Under the pieces are notes generated by a model. That model was not told where the DNA came from. It made no database searches and saw only the letters and a program-made list of their open reading frames with translations. From Pandoraea communis (lineage in GTDB: Bacteria; Pseudomonadota; Gammaproteobacteria; Burkholderiales; Burkholderiaceae), in contig NZ_CABPSJ010000002.1 of NCBI RefSeq assembly GCF_902459745.1, positions 372,001 through 436,000 of the forward strand: DNA of 64,000 bases, written 5' to 3'. Position 1 is the first letter of the stretch, and each line of letters begins with the position of its first letter. Both the position numbers and the translations under genes were made by a program. This document shows positions 32,139 to 40,913 of this stretch, piece by piece.

Positions 32139-33275
32139 TCATGCCTCGGCCGTGACCGGTGCGAACCGGTCGACGGCAAATGCCTCGATGGGTGTTGCCG
32201 TCTCACCGCTCGCGACCAGATCGGCGAGGACTTCGCCAACGCCGGGGGCCAGCAGGAAACCACCGCCCGAGAAGCCGAAGGCGTGCACGAGACGCGGTGT
32301 CGTGCGGCTCATGCCGATGATTGGGTTGTTGTCGGGCGTCTCGCCCTCCACACCGCTCCATGTGCGAATCAGCAACGCGTTGCGCAGCCCCGGCAGCAAC
32401 GCGCAGGCCTCGCGCATCACCGCGCGCGTGGTGTCGGCCGACGGCTGGGCGTATTCGCCGTCGCCGGTGCCGCGTCCGCCACCGATGATGCAGTTGCCGC
32501 GCTCGACCTGACGCGCGTATACCCCGCCGCCGTACACCCCGAGATTGTGGGCGACGAACTTCGGCAGCGGTTCGGTCACCCACATGTTCGGATAGATGGC
32601 ATGCATCGGCACGTGCTCGCCGAACGTGCCGGCAATATGATTCGCCCAGGCACCGGAAGTGTTGAGCAGCCAGTCGGCGCACACATGCAACGCGTCACCT
32701 TGCGCGGGTTGGGCCGTGAGCTGGAAGCGCACGCCATCGTGAACCACCGACGTGATCGGGGTGCGCTCACGCACGTCGGCGCCCAGCGCACGGGCCGCAC
32801 GCGCAAAGGCCGGCGACACCAGACGCGGATTCGCATGCCCATCGCTCATGCACAGCGAGCCGCCGATCGCACCGTCGCCCAGCCACGGAAAGCGCCGGCG
32901 AAACTCGGCACCCCGCAATACGGTTGTGGCCAGACCGTAACGGCTCGCCATTTCCGACCACGCGTCGAGCGGCGCCAGATCGCTCTCGCGACGGGCAAGA
33001 CGCAGATGGCCCGAACGCACGAATTCGCCGTCGATGCCGATCAGCTCAGGCAGACGATCCCAAATCCGGCGCGCGCGCATCGCGAGCGGCAGTTGTTCTT
33101 CCGGACGCCCCTGACAGCGCACGCCGCCGTAGTTCACGCCGCTGGCCTGCGCGCCGCAATAGCGCCGCTCGAACAGCGCAACGCGCAAACCGCGCTCGGC
33201 CAGCGCTCGCGCGGCCGATGCCCCCACCAACCCGCCACCGGCGACGACGACGTCGTAATGCAAGGTCTCACTCAT
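32139..33275 (-). CDS. FAD-dependent amine/amino-acid dehydrogenase subunit (HcnC/DAO-like)
   Basis: A 378-residue flavoprotein. The FAD-binding GGGLVGASAARALAERGLRV is at residues 12-31 and the C-terminal SGGGFLLAPGVGEVLADLVA closes the FAD site. SGVNYGGVRCQGRPEEQLPL is typical of D-amino-acid oxidase-like subunits. In HcnABC-, opine- and D-hydroxyproline-dehydrogenase complexes this subunit holds the substrate site. It overlaps the FAD/iron-sulfur subunit by 8 bases. Confidence 0.85.
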   Translation of the reverse strand: MSETLHYDVVVAGGGLVGASAARALAERGLRVALFERRYCGAQASGVNYGGVRCQGRPEEQLPLAMRARRIWDRLPELIGIDGEFVRSGHLRLARRESDLAPLDAWSEMASRYGLATTVLRGAEFRRRFPWLGDGAIGGSLCMSDGHANPRLVSPAFARAARALGADVRERTPITSVVHDGVRFQLTAQPAQGDALHVCADWLLNTSGAWANHIAGTFGEHVPMHAIYPNMWVTEPLPKFVAHNLGVYGGGVYARQVERGNCIIGGGRGTGDGEYAQPSADTTRAVMREACALLPGLRNALLIRTWSGVEGETPDNNPIIGMSRTTPRLVHAFGFSGGGFLLAPGVGEVLADLVASGETATPIEAFAVDRFAPVTAEA

Positions 33276-34692
33276 CGCGCGCCTCCTCGGGGATGGCCGC
33301 AACGTTCTCGTCGAACAGCATCCGTGCAATCGGAATCGGTTTGATCGGGGCCTGCGCGCGCAGACGCCCCACTTGTGCAAGCGTCTGCCCGCTCGCCTGC
33401 GCCAGCAGATGGCACGCCGCCTCGCCGCACATACGGCCCTGACAGCGCCCCATGCCCACCCGCGTGAGCGCCTTGAGCCGGTTGATTTCGGTAACGCCGT
33501 CATGGCGCACGCAATCGCGCAACGTGCGTGCATCGACTTCTTCGCAACGGCAAACGAGCATGTCGTCGGGCCAATGCACCGACGGATCTTCCGGCATTGC
33601 GAACGCTTGCTCGATCCCCTCGCGAAAGCGGCGAATACCGGCAAGCTTGCGTTCGATGACGGCTGCATCGGGGGCGTCGGGAGTCACCGGCGACGCGATC
33701 CCGAGATCCTCGAGCAAGGCCAGTGCCGCGCGGCGGCCCGCGAGTTCGGCCGCGTCTGCGCCGGCAATACCCGCGCCATCGCCTGCCAGATAGATGCCCG
33801 GTTGCGAACTGCGGCCAGCCGCGTCACGCTCGGGCAGCCAGCATCGATTGAGTTCGTCGAAAACGAAACGGCAACCGGCCAGATCGGCCAGCTGCGTCTC
33901 GGGGCGCAGGCCAAAGCCCAATCCGACCGCGCTGCATTCGAGCGTGTGTTCGCGGCCGTCGCGCCGCCAGCGAATCGCCCGCACCCCCGCCGTGCCGTCA
34001 ACCCCTTCGAGCGTCACACCCTGTTCGATGCGGATACCGTGCGCACGCAGCCATCCCACGTAATAGAGGCCCTTGGCGAAGGTGGCCGGCTGATTCAGCA
34101 GGCGTGGCGTGGCCTTGACCTGGCTGGCGAACGCGCTAGTGTCGAGCACGGCCACCACGTTCGCACCGGCCCTCGCATATTGGTACGCCGCGAGATACAG
34201 CAGTGGCCCGGTGCCCGCGAACACCACGCGATCGCCAATGGCACAGCCCTGCGCCTTGAGCGCCACTTGCGCGCCGCCCAGCGTGTACACGCCCGGCAAC
34301 GTCCAGCCCGGCAACGGCAGCACGCGATCGGTCGCGCCGCTCGCAACGATCAGATGCGTGAACGGCACCGGCTTTTCGCGGCCGCCGTGCATTGTGTGGA
34401 GTTGCTTCGGATCGCAGGCCCAGACCAGTGTCTCGGGTCGATAGTCGATCTGCGGCAACAGCGCCGCCATTGTGTTGTGGATGGCGTCGGCCTTGGCGGC
34501 CTCGAAGCCGTACAGCGCCTGCTTGGTTCGCGTGAACCCCGCCCCCGCCGGGGGTTGCCGGTAAATCTGCCCGCCCCAGCGAATGTTCTCGTCGAGCACG
34601 ATGGGATGCAGACCGGCCGCCACGAGCGTCTGCGCTGCACGTATGCCGGCAGGGCCTGCGCCCACGATGACGATCTCGGAACGCTCAGTCAT
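33268..34692 (-). CDS. FAD/NAD-binding dehydrogenase subunit with BFD-like 2Fe-2S domain (HcnB-like)
   Basis: A 474-residue protein from the ATG at 34692 (MTERSEIVIVGAGPAGIRAA). Residues 5-20 are the FAD site, GDRVVFAGTGPLLYLAAYQY near 160 a second dinucleotide site, and the C-terminal 90 residues form a BFD-like 2Fe-2S domain with ligands in VCRCEEVDA and MGRCQGRMCGEA. It would pass electrons from the DAO-like subunit to the 2Fe-2S subunit or quinone. It overlaps both partner genes by 8 bases. Confidence 0.88.
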   Translation of the reverse strand: MTERSEIVIVGAGPAGIRAAQTLVAAGLHPIVLDENIRWGGQIYRQPPAGAGFTRTKQALYGFEAAKADAIHNTMAALLPQIDYRPETLVWACDPKQLHTMHGGREKPVPFTHLIVASGATDRVLPLPGWTLPGVYTLGGAQVALKAQGCAIGDRVVFAGTGPLLYLAAYQYARAGANVVAVLDTSAFASQVKATPRLLNQPATFAKGLYYVGWLRAHGIRIEQGVTLEGVDGTAGVRAIRWRRDGREHTLECSAVGLGFGLRPETQLADLAGCRFVFDELNRCWLPERDAAGRSSQPGIYLAGDGAGIAGADAAELAGRRAALALLEDLGIASPVTPDAPDAAVIERKLAGIRRFREGIEQAFAMPEDPSVHWPDDMLVCRCEEVDARTLRDCVRHDGVTEINRLKALTRVGMGRCQGRMCGEAACHLLAQASGQTLAQVGRLRAQAPIKPIPIARMLFDENVAAIPEEARDE

Positions 34693-35071
34693 GCGAGCCT
34701 CCGTGCACCGCATTGGCTTCGGTCGCGCGGGTCAGAATACGCATGCCCTCGTGTACCGGCGTTGTGCAGGCGCGCAGACGCGAAAGCTGCGCGTTGCCCC
34801 CTGCGACAGGCACGGATTCGCAACGCACCCAACAGTCCTGGCACGCGCCGATCAGGCAAAAGCCTGCGCGTGGCGTGCCGCTGAATTCGCTGATGCGCAC
34901 ATGACGCTGATGCGTGAGGATGGCCGTGAGCAGGGTATCGCCCGCAAGCGCCTGCACTGGCTCGCCGTCAAGATAGAACGTGACAGGCGAGCGCGACGTT
35001 TCGGCAAGACGGGTCAGTTGCGAATGACCAGGCGCGCGTGAGTCTGGCGAAGAATGAAAAGAGCGGGTCAT
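34685..35071 (-). CDS. 2Fe-2S ferredoxin-like dehydrogenase subunit (HcnA-like)
   Basis: A 128-residue small subunit. VTFYLDGEPVQALAGDTLLT begins a plant-type ferredoxin fold, and FCLIGACQDCWVRC with the later RACTTPV provides the four cysteines of a 2Fe-2S cluster. It corresponds to HcnA or the gamma subunit of opine and hydroxyproline dehydrogenases. It lies 21 bases after the second permease gene. Confidence 0.85.
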   Translation of the reverse strand: MTRSFHSSPDSRAPGHSQLTRLAETSRSPVTFYLDGEPVQALAGDTLLTAILTHQRHVRISEFSGTPRAGFCLIGACQDCWVRCESVPVAGGNAQLSRLRACTTPVHEGMRILTRATEANAVHGGSHD

Positions 35072-35092
35072 GAGAATCTGCTTAGCGCGCGT

Positions 35093-35887
35093 TCAATGCT
35101 GGCCGATCAGGATGCGGTTCAGGCCGTAGACACGGTCGAGCAGCAGCATCGCGCCCAGTGTCACGGCAATGACCAGCGCCGAGACGGACGCCATCATCGG
35201 ATCGATCGACTCGGTCGCGTACATGTACATGCGCACGGGCAGCGTGACCGTTTGCGGCGCCGTGAGGAAGACGGACATCGTCAGTTCGTCGAAGCTGTTG
35301 ATGAACGCGAGCAGCCAGCCGCCGGTAATGCCCGGCAGAATCATCGGCATGGTCACGCGCCGGAAGGTCGTCCATGCACCTGCGCCCAGCGACGCCGCCG
35401 CGTGTTCGACGCTGCGGTCGAGCCCGCTGATCGACGCCAGCACGAGGCGCATGATGAACGGCGTCACGACGATCATGTGTGCAAAGGTCAGCGACACAAA
35501 CGAGCCGGTCATGCCGAGCATCGCGAAGAAACGCAGCAGTGCGATGCCGAGTACAAGGCCCGGAATCACCAGCGGCGAGAGCAGCAGGCCGTTGAGGAAG
35601 TTACGCCCCGGAAAGCGCGATCGGCCGATGGCCAGTGCCGCAGGCAGCGCGATCACCAGCGAGAGCGTGGCCGAGAGGACCGCCAGCTTCAGGCTGGTGA
35701 AGAACGACGCGATGAAATCGGGATAGTCGAGAATCGCGCGGAACCAGCGCAGCGACACGCCGCGCGTAGGCAGCGAGAGCGTTTGTTCCGGCGTGAACGC
35801 GACCAGCACGACGATGATCATCGGCGCGAGGACGAAGAGGATGACGAGCGTATGGAACGCAAGCGCCAGAGGACTGTTTTTACGCAT
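35093..35887 (-). CDS. ABC transporter permease (PotC-like)
   Basis: A 264-residue protein with six TM helices (first LALAFHTLVILFVLAPMIIV). The ABC permease EAA-type loop AAASLGAGAWTTFRRVTMPM is near residue 175 and contacts the ATPase. Together with the next permease it forms the channel. The intergenic gap to that gene is 42 bases. Confidence 0.88.
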   Translation of the reverse strand: MRKNSPLALAFHTLVILFVLAPMIIVVLVAFTPEQTLSLPTRGVSLRWFRAILDYPDFIASFFTSLKLAVLSATLSLVIALPAALAIGRSRFPGRNFLNGLLLSPLVIPGLVLGIALLRFFAMLGMTGSFVSLTFAHMIVVTPFIMRLVLASISGLDRSVEHAAASLGAGAWTTFRRVTMPMILPGITGGWLLAFINSFDELTMSVFLTAPQTVTLPVRMYMYATESIDPMMASVSALVIAVTLGAMLLLDRVYGLNRILIGQH

Positions 35888-35929
35888 AATGGCGAATAGG
35901 TTCTGTTCTGCGGGAGACGTGCCCTGGCC

Positions 35930-36835
35930 TTAACCCATGCTGCGCGAATAGCGGCGCTCGAGCAGGCGGTAGTACGTCAGCATCACGATCAGGTTCGCCG
36001 CGAGCAGCAGCACGGCGATGGTCGCGCCCAGCGGCCAGTTCAGCGAACTCAGGAACTGGTCGTACACGGCAGTGGCGGCAACCTTGAGGCGGCGTCCGCC
36101 CAGCAGACTCGGGATCGCAAACGCGCTGGCCGACAGACCGAACACCATCAGACTGCCCGACAGAATGCCCGGCACCAGTTGCGGCAGCACGATGCGGCGC
36201 AGGGTGGTCGCAGGCGAGGCCATCAGCGACAGCGCGGCGTTCTCCGTCTGCGGATCGAGGCGTTGCAGCGATGTCCAGACCGGAATGACCATGAACGGCA
36301 GCATCACGTGCACGAGTGCGACGACGATCGCGAAGTTGGTGTACTCCATCTTGTACGGCCCCATACCGAGCAGACCGAACGCCTGATTGATCAGGCCACC
36401 GGAGCTGAGCAGCATGCTCCAGCCAAATGCGCGCACCACGATCGACACGAGTAGCGGCGAGAGGATCACCAGCAAGAAAAGCGAGCGCCACGGGTCTCCC
36501 ATGCGCGAGAGCACATAGGCTTCGAACGTGCCTACCACCGCGCACACCGCGGTGACCGTCAGCGAGATGCCGAACGTGCGCACGAAGATCGTGTGGAAGT
36601 ACGAGTCGAACAGCACTTCCTTGTAGTTCTCGAACTGGAACGCGGCAATCGGGCCGCTCGCCGGATCGAACTGATAGAAGGTGAGCGCAAACGTCATGAG
36701 CAGCGGGATGAGCACCAGCGCCACGAACAACAGCATGGCCGGGGCACTCATGACCCACATGGGCAGAAACGCATGCCAGGGGGCACGCGTGGCGGGCGCG
36801 GCGTCGGCGCGCGGCACTTGCAGCGTCTCAGCCAT
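35930..36835 (-). CDS. ABC transporter permease (PotB-like)
   Basis: A 301-residue protein from the ATG at 36835 (MAETLQVPRADAAPATRAPW), with a longer cytoplasmic N-terminus and six TM helices. The EAA-type loop is NAALSLMASPATTLRRIVLP. It pairs with the PotC-like permease. The first codons overlap the end of the ATPase gene by 8 bases. Confidence 0.88.
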   Translation of the reverse strand: MAETLQVPRADAAPATRAPWHAFLPMWVMSAPAMLLFVALVLIPLLMTFALTFYQFDPASGPIAAFQFENYKEVLFDSYFHTIFVRTFGISLTVTAVCAVVGTFEAYVLSRMGDPWRSLFLLVILSPLLVSIVVRAFGWSMLLSSGGLINQAFGLLGMGPYKMEYTNFAIVVALVHVMLPFMVIPVWTSLQRLDPQTENAALSLMASPATTLRRIVLPQLVPGILSGSLMVFGLSASAFAIPSLLGGRRLKVAATAVYDQFLSSLNWPLGATIAVLLLAANLIVMLTYYRLLERRYSRSMG

Positions 36836-37922
36836 TCGCGCGCGCTCCCGCACAGACGAAGCGAACCGCTTCCGCCTGCCAGTCCAGACCAACCGGCGCA
36901 CCTTCGCCCAGCGGCTCGCCGCCTTCGTTCTGGCAACACACGAGCACTTCGCCCAGCGCGCTGTCTACGCGGTACAACCACTGGCTGCCGAGGAAGAAGC
37001 GGCTCGTGACCGTGGCCGGCAGACGGCCCGCCGATGGCGCGCACAAACGCACCTTTTCCGGGCGCAAGCACATGGTGATGGCGTCGCCCACCGCCATGCC
37101 GCGATCCTGGACCGAGAGATCCGCCAGCGATGCACGCTGCATGAGTTGCGCGCCCAGTTCGATATGCAGATGTTCATCGTCTCGCGCGGTCACACGCCCG
37201 GCCAGCATGTTGGCCTTGCCGATGAATTGCGAGACGAACGGCGTTTCCGGACGCTCGTATGCGCGGTACGGCGTGTCGACCTGCGTGATGCGCCCGGCTT
37301 CCATCACCACCACGCGATCGCTGATCGACAGCGCTTCTGACTGGTCGTGCGTGACCATGATGGTGGTCGTGCCGATCTTGCGCTGGATCGAGCGCAACTC
37401 GAACTGCATGTCTTCGCGCAACTTGGCGTCGAGGTTGGACATCGGCTCGTCGAGCAGTAGTACGGGCGGCGCGATCACGACCGCGCGGGCGATCGCCACG
37501 CGCTGACGCTGACCGCCGGAGAGTTCGCGTGGAAAGCGATGACCGAGGGTGTCCAGGCGCACAAGGGCGAGCGCCTCGCGAACCCGTTCCCGACGCTCGG
37601 CCTTGTCCACACCTCGCATCTCGAGACCGAAGCCGACGTTGTCCGCCACCGTCATGTGCGGAAACAGCGCGTAGCTCTGGAACACGATGCCGAGTCCGCG
37701 CTTGTTAGGGCGCATGTGCGTAATGTCGCGCCCGTCGAGCGTAATGCGCCCGGTCGTGGTTTCGACAAAGCCCGCGATCATCTGCAACGTGGTGGTCTTG
37801 CCGCAGCCCGAAGGGCCGAGCAGCGAGACGAACTCGCCCTTTTCCACCGAGAGATTGACGTTCGAGACAGCGCTCAACTCGCCAAACGTTTTGGATACAT
37901 CCGTCAAGGTCAGGAAAGACAT
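36828..37922 (-). CDS. ABC transporter ATPase (PotA-like)
   Basis: A 364-residue ATPase with Walker A LLGPSGCGKTTTLQ, Q-loop VFQSYALFPHM, signature LSGGQRQRVAIARA, Walker B PVLLLDEPMSNLDAKLR and H-loop IMVTHDQSEA. The C-terminal 120 residues form the TOBE domain of PotA/MalK-type ATPases. The ATG at 37922 has a GGTAG upstream; a GTG six bases earlier is an alternative. It is the first gene of the operon. Confidence 0.93.
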   Translation of the reverse strand: MSFLTLTDVSKTFGELSAVSNVNLSVEKGEFVSLLGPSGCGKTTTLQMIAGFVETTTGRITLDGRDITHMRPNKRGLGIVFQSYALFPHMTVADNVGFGLEMRGVDKAERRERVREALALVRLDTLGHRFPRELSGGQRQRVAIARAVVIAPPVLLLDEPMSNLDAKLREDMQFELRSIQRKIGTTTIMVTHDQSEALSISDRVVVMEAGRITQVDTPYRAYERPETPFVSQFIGKANMLAGRVTARDDEHLHIELGAQLMQRASLADLSVQDRGMAVGDAITMCLRPEKVRLCAPSAGRLPATVTSRFFLGSQWLYRVDSALGEVLVCCQNEGGEPLGEGAPVGLDWQAEAVRFVCAGARANG

Positions 37923-38040
37923 GGTCACTACCTTCGGGCGCGTGCACGCCGCAAGAAATGCAATTGCATCGAACAGTAGCGAGCCAAATTCCCTGTCGCA
38001 AGATAACGATTCCGCGAAATGAGATAAATTTTATGATTAT

Positions 38041-38208
38041 TTCGTTTGGCGGAATACTTAACCGATCGGCACGTGATTTCGTTTCGCATCACCGCCTCGG
38101 GATAATCCCTAACTTACGGCGAATAGTGGGTATTTTTTCGTGTTTCGGTTAGGCAAGCCAGTTTTCAAGCAACGTCGGGTTACGCTAATATTTCGTTTGA
38201 CGGAATAT
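38041..38208. promoter_or_regulatory. Two IclR-type palindromic sites between divergent genes
   Basis: TTCGTTTGGCGGAATA at 38041-38056 and TTCGTTTGACGGAATA at 38192-38207 are near-identical. The second is centred in the palindrome AATATTTCGTTTGACGGAATATTT. They lie about 120 bases from the ATPase start and 12 bases from the iclR start, fitting control of both directions by the IclR protein. Confidence 0.7.
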
Positions 38209-38219
38209 TTGAGACTCTG

Positions 38220-39089
38220 ATGAACACCTCCGATTCGCCCCGTGCGTCGAAGTCGTCGACGCTGGAAATCGCTGGCGCGGGCATTTTGCAACGCACCTTT
38301 GCCGTCATCCGTGCGCTGGGCGACGCCAAGCCCGAGGGTGAGCGCGTTACCCACATCGCCAAAGCCGTGGGCCTCAGTCAAGCGACGGTGCATCGAATTC
38401 TGCACGCGCTCATCGCGGAGCAGGTGGTGGAGCAGGACGAAACGTCCAAGCTCTACCGGCTGAGCATCGACTTCTTCGCGATGGCCGCGCAGGCCGGTAA
38501 CCCGAGCGGCATGCGCACCCTTTGCCGCCCGTCGCTGCTGCGCCTTTGCGCGAGCCTCGGCGACACCATCTTCTTGCTCGTGCGCAGCAGCTTCGACGCC
38601 GTCTGTCTCGACATGTGCGAAGGCCCCTTCCCCATTCGTTCTTTCACCGGCGACATCGGCGGACGCGTGGCGCTGGGCGTCGGTCAGGGGAGTCTGGCAA
38701 TTCTCGCCTTCCTGCCGGAAGCCGAGCGCGAAGAGATCATTCGTTTCAACGTGCCGCGGCTACGTGGCTACGGCGTGCTCGACGAGGTCTATCTGCGCAC
38801 CGAGATCGAACGCGTACGTCAATTGGGCTATGCCGGCAGCAATAGCGGCGTGCTCGATGGCATGGCGGGAGTGGCGGTTCCTGTGTTCGACCGCACCGGG
38901 CATGCCGTCGCCGCACTGAGCGTGGGCACGCTGGCCGCGCGGCTGTCTCAGGATCGTCTGCCGATGGTCGTGGAATTGCTTCGGCGTCAGGCTGAATTGA
39001 TCGGCCCGCAAACCAATCCGTTCGATGTGGCGATGCGCCGCCCGATGCACGGCCTCACACGTGCACTGACGACCGAGCCGCTGGCCTGA
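38220..39089 (+). CDS. IclR-family transcriptional regulator
   Basis: A 289-residue regulator. The winged HTH is VIRALGDAKPEGERVTHIAK and AVGLSQATVHRILHALIAEQ (residues 26-65). The ligand domain contains DIGGRVALGVGQGSLAILAF and GMAGVAVPVFDRTGHAVAAL. IclR proteins sense small carbon metabolites. The gene is divergent from the ABC/dehydrogenase operon and shares two palindromic sites with it, making it the likely regulator. Confidence 0.9.
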   Translation: MNTSDSPRASKSSTLEIAGAGILQRTFAVIRALGDAKPEGERVTHIAKAVGLSQATVHRILHALIAEQVVEQDETSKLYRLSIDFFAMAAQAGNPSGMRTLCRPSLLRLCASLGDTIFLLVRSSFDAVCLDMCEGPFPIRSFTGDIGGRVALGVGQGSLAILAFLPEAEREEIIRFNVPRLRGYGVLDEVYLRTEIERVRQLGYAGSNSGVLDGMAGVAVPVFDRTGHAVAALSVGTLAARLSQDRLPMVVELLRRQAELIGPQTNPFDVAMRRPMHGLTRALTTEPLA

Positions 39090-39287
39090 CGCCGCCGAGA
39101 GTGCGCACACCGGGCAGGTAGCGCCGATCCGGTGAATCGCCGGGCCGGGTCGCATTTATTGATGGCCGAAAATGGCCAGCCGGGATCACGCACAACTGCG
39201 AGAATCGCGGGCGGGGTTCGGCAACACTCTCGCGCCCGGAAATTCCCACAACCTCATTGACTGCCGACCCCTTTGCGGAGACATGAC

Positions 39288-39764
39288 ATGGCATCAGGCG
39301 AACATCAGTACCGGATCGGCGTCGAGTGGACCGGCAATCAGGGCAGCGGTACGTCAGGCTATCGCGAGTACGGGCGCAATCACGAGATTCGCGCCGACGG
39401 CAAGCCGACGATCCCCGGCTCGGCCGATCCCGCCTTTCGCGGCGACGCCGCGCGCTGGAATCCCGAAGACCTGCTGGTGGCGGCCACAAGCGCTTGTCAC
39501 AAGCTCTGGTATCTGCACCTCTGCGCCGAAGCTGGCGTGGTCGTCGAGCGATATGTCGACGATGCGATCGGCACCATGATCGACACGGCGCAGGAAGGCC
39601 GTTTCACGCGCATCCTGTTGCGCCCGCACGTTACGATTCGCGCCGGAGGCAACGCCGCGCTCGCGGCCGAACTGCATCATGAGGCGCACGCCAGGTGTTA
39701 CATCGCCAATTCGGTCAACTTCCCCATCGACTGCGAGCCGCGCATCGACGTTCTGCCGGGCTAA
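39288..39764 (+). CDS. OsmC-family peroxide reductase
   Basis: A 158-residue OsmC/Ohr-like protein, from the ATG at 39288 (MASGEHQYRIGVEWTGNQGS). TSACHKLWYLHLCAEAGVVV carries the first redox cysteine and HHEAHARCYIANSVNFPIDC the second, as in thiol-dependent peroxidases of this family. It probably detoxifies organic peroxides in the cytoplasm. Confidence 0.88.
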   Translation: MASGEHQYRIGVEWTGNQGSGTSGYREYGRNHEIRADGKPTIPGSADPAFRGDAARWNPEDLLVAATSACHKLWYLHLCAEAGVVVERYVDDAIGTMIDTAQEGRFTRILLRPHVTIRAGGNAALAAELHHEAHARCYIANSVNFPIDCEPRIDVLPG

Positions 39765-39784
39765 GTCAGGCGGCGTCGACTCAA

Positions 39785-40423
39785 TTAAGCCGCAAGCTGC
39801 TTGGCCAGCGCCGCATCGCGCTGCTGCGCCCGCGCAAACGACTCGCGGGCGCGAAAGCGTTCCACGTACGCCTTTACGGACGGCGTCTCCGGCACGAGCT
39901 TGAACTGCGTGAGGAAATGCATCGCATTGCCCCACAACGCGTCGGCCGCCGTGAACGACTCGCCCAGCCACCATGGACCGGCGTCCTGCGACAAATGCCG
40001 CTCAAGCGTCCACATAACCGAATCATAGTCGCCATACGGGGAGCGCGAGCGCTCGGCACTTTCGCGCCCGAGCGACTTGTCGACCACCGCCGGCTCGACA
40101 CAAGAGCCGTAGAAGACCATCCAGCGCAGATAAGGCCCGCGACGCGGATCGCCCGGCATCGGCGCCAGCCCCTTCTCCGGATAGAGTTCGGCGAGATACA
40201 TATAGACGGCCGCCTGTTCTGTGACGATCGCATCGCCGTGGCGGATCGCCGGCACCTTCCCCATCGGATTCAGATCGAGGTACTCAGAGCCGCGTTGCTC
40301 GCCGGTCGCGAAGCGCAGCAGTTGAAGATCGTGCTCCGCCTGCAGTTCATCGAGCAGCACGAGCACTCCCGAAGAACGGGTATTGGGAGCGTGAAAGAAC
40401 GTAATGCGCCGGTCCGTCGTCAT
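39785..40423 (-). CDS. Glutathione S-transferase family protein
   Basis: A 212-residue protein from the ATG at 40423 (MTTDRRITFFHAPNTRSSGV) with a GGAG upstream. The thioredoxin-like N-domain ends with NPMGKVPAIRHGDAIVTEQA, the glutathione-binding cis-Pro and TEQA motif (S in most relatives). The helical C-domain includes LGESFTAADALWGNAMHFL. It is convergent with the OsmC gene. Confidence 0.88.
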   Translation of the reverse strand: MTTDRRITFFHAPNTRSSGVLVLLDELQAEHDLQLLRFATGEQRGSEYLDLNPMGKVPAIRHGDAIVTEQAAVYMYLAELYPEKGLAPMPGDPRRGPYLRWMVFYGSCVEPAVVDKSLGRESAERSRSPYGDYDSVMWTLERHLSQDAGPWWLGESFTAADALWGNAMHFLTQFKLVPETPSVKAYVERFRARESFARAQQRDAALAKQLAA

Positions 40424-40737
40424 GTCGTGTCTCCAGTCCATCGTCTCGTGAAGTGCCGGTGGCCCTGGTTCGGCCGGAAACGCCCGGATCGCCGCCGTCA
40501 CGTCATCGAAAATGTTACTTCATCGCCTCGGGCTCGAGCGAATTGTTCCCGGGGGGGGCGGCCGCACCGGCGTCGAGCGTGTCGCTTGTCGGCGCATCGA
40601 CCTGCTTCGCGCCCTGGGTTCGCGATGCACTCAGCGAGTGTCTCCGATGCGATAAATGCCGGTTCAACGTGGCGTGTTCCGCCTCAGTATAGGAGGCGCT
40701 TCCCCGCATAGCATGGGGACTCGACTAGGACGAACAC
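40424..40737. other. Intergenic stretch upstream of the mini-ORF leader
   Basis: About 310 bases. The middle contains a GGGGGGGGC tract (40551-40559), and a possible -35/-10 pair (TTCAAC...AGTATA, 17 bases apart) lies near 40663-40691. A 64-residue minus-strand frame here is not convincing as a gene. Confidence 0.35.
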
Positions 40738-40829
40738 ATGAAATACTGCATTGGCATCTGATCCGGCACGCGCTCCCCGCACCGTGCCGTTTTGTACGGC
40801 CCGCAGTTCACCCTGCGGGCCGCCTTTTT
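40738..40829 (+). promoter_or_regulatory. Candidate attenuator: mini-ORF with tandem hairpins
   Basis: A seven-codon frame (MKYCIGI, 40738-40761) with an AGGA site is followed directly by a 7-base-pair hairpin (CGGCACG/CGTGCCG, then TTTT) and by a second hairpin (GGCCCGCAG/CTGCGGGCC) ending in CCTTTTT at 40829. The layout resembles a translation-coupled attenuator or a short sRNA ending at a terminator. The next gene is a flavin reductase 85 bases further on. Confidence 0.45.
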
Positions 40830-40913
40830 CGAGTGTCGGCCTTCGTCGTGGGCACCATCGGTTTTTCCCGGCCGCGCTATCATGGCCGCCTGATATCACA
40901 CCTCGTCTGCCGA

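Noticed and set aside
40515-40709. Minus-strand frame of 64 codons
   Set aside because: No ribosome-binding site or family features, and it overlaps a possible plus-strand promoter and leader.
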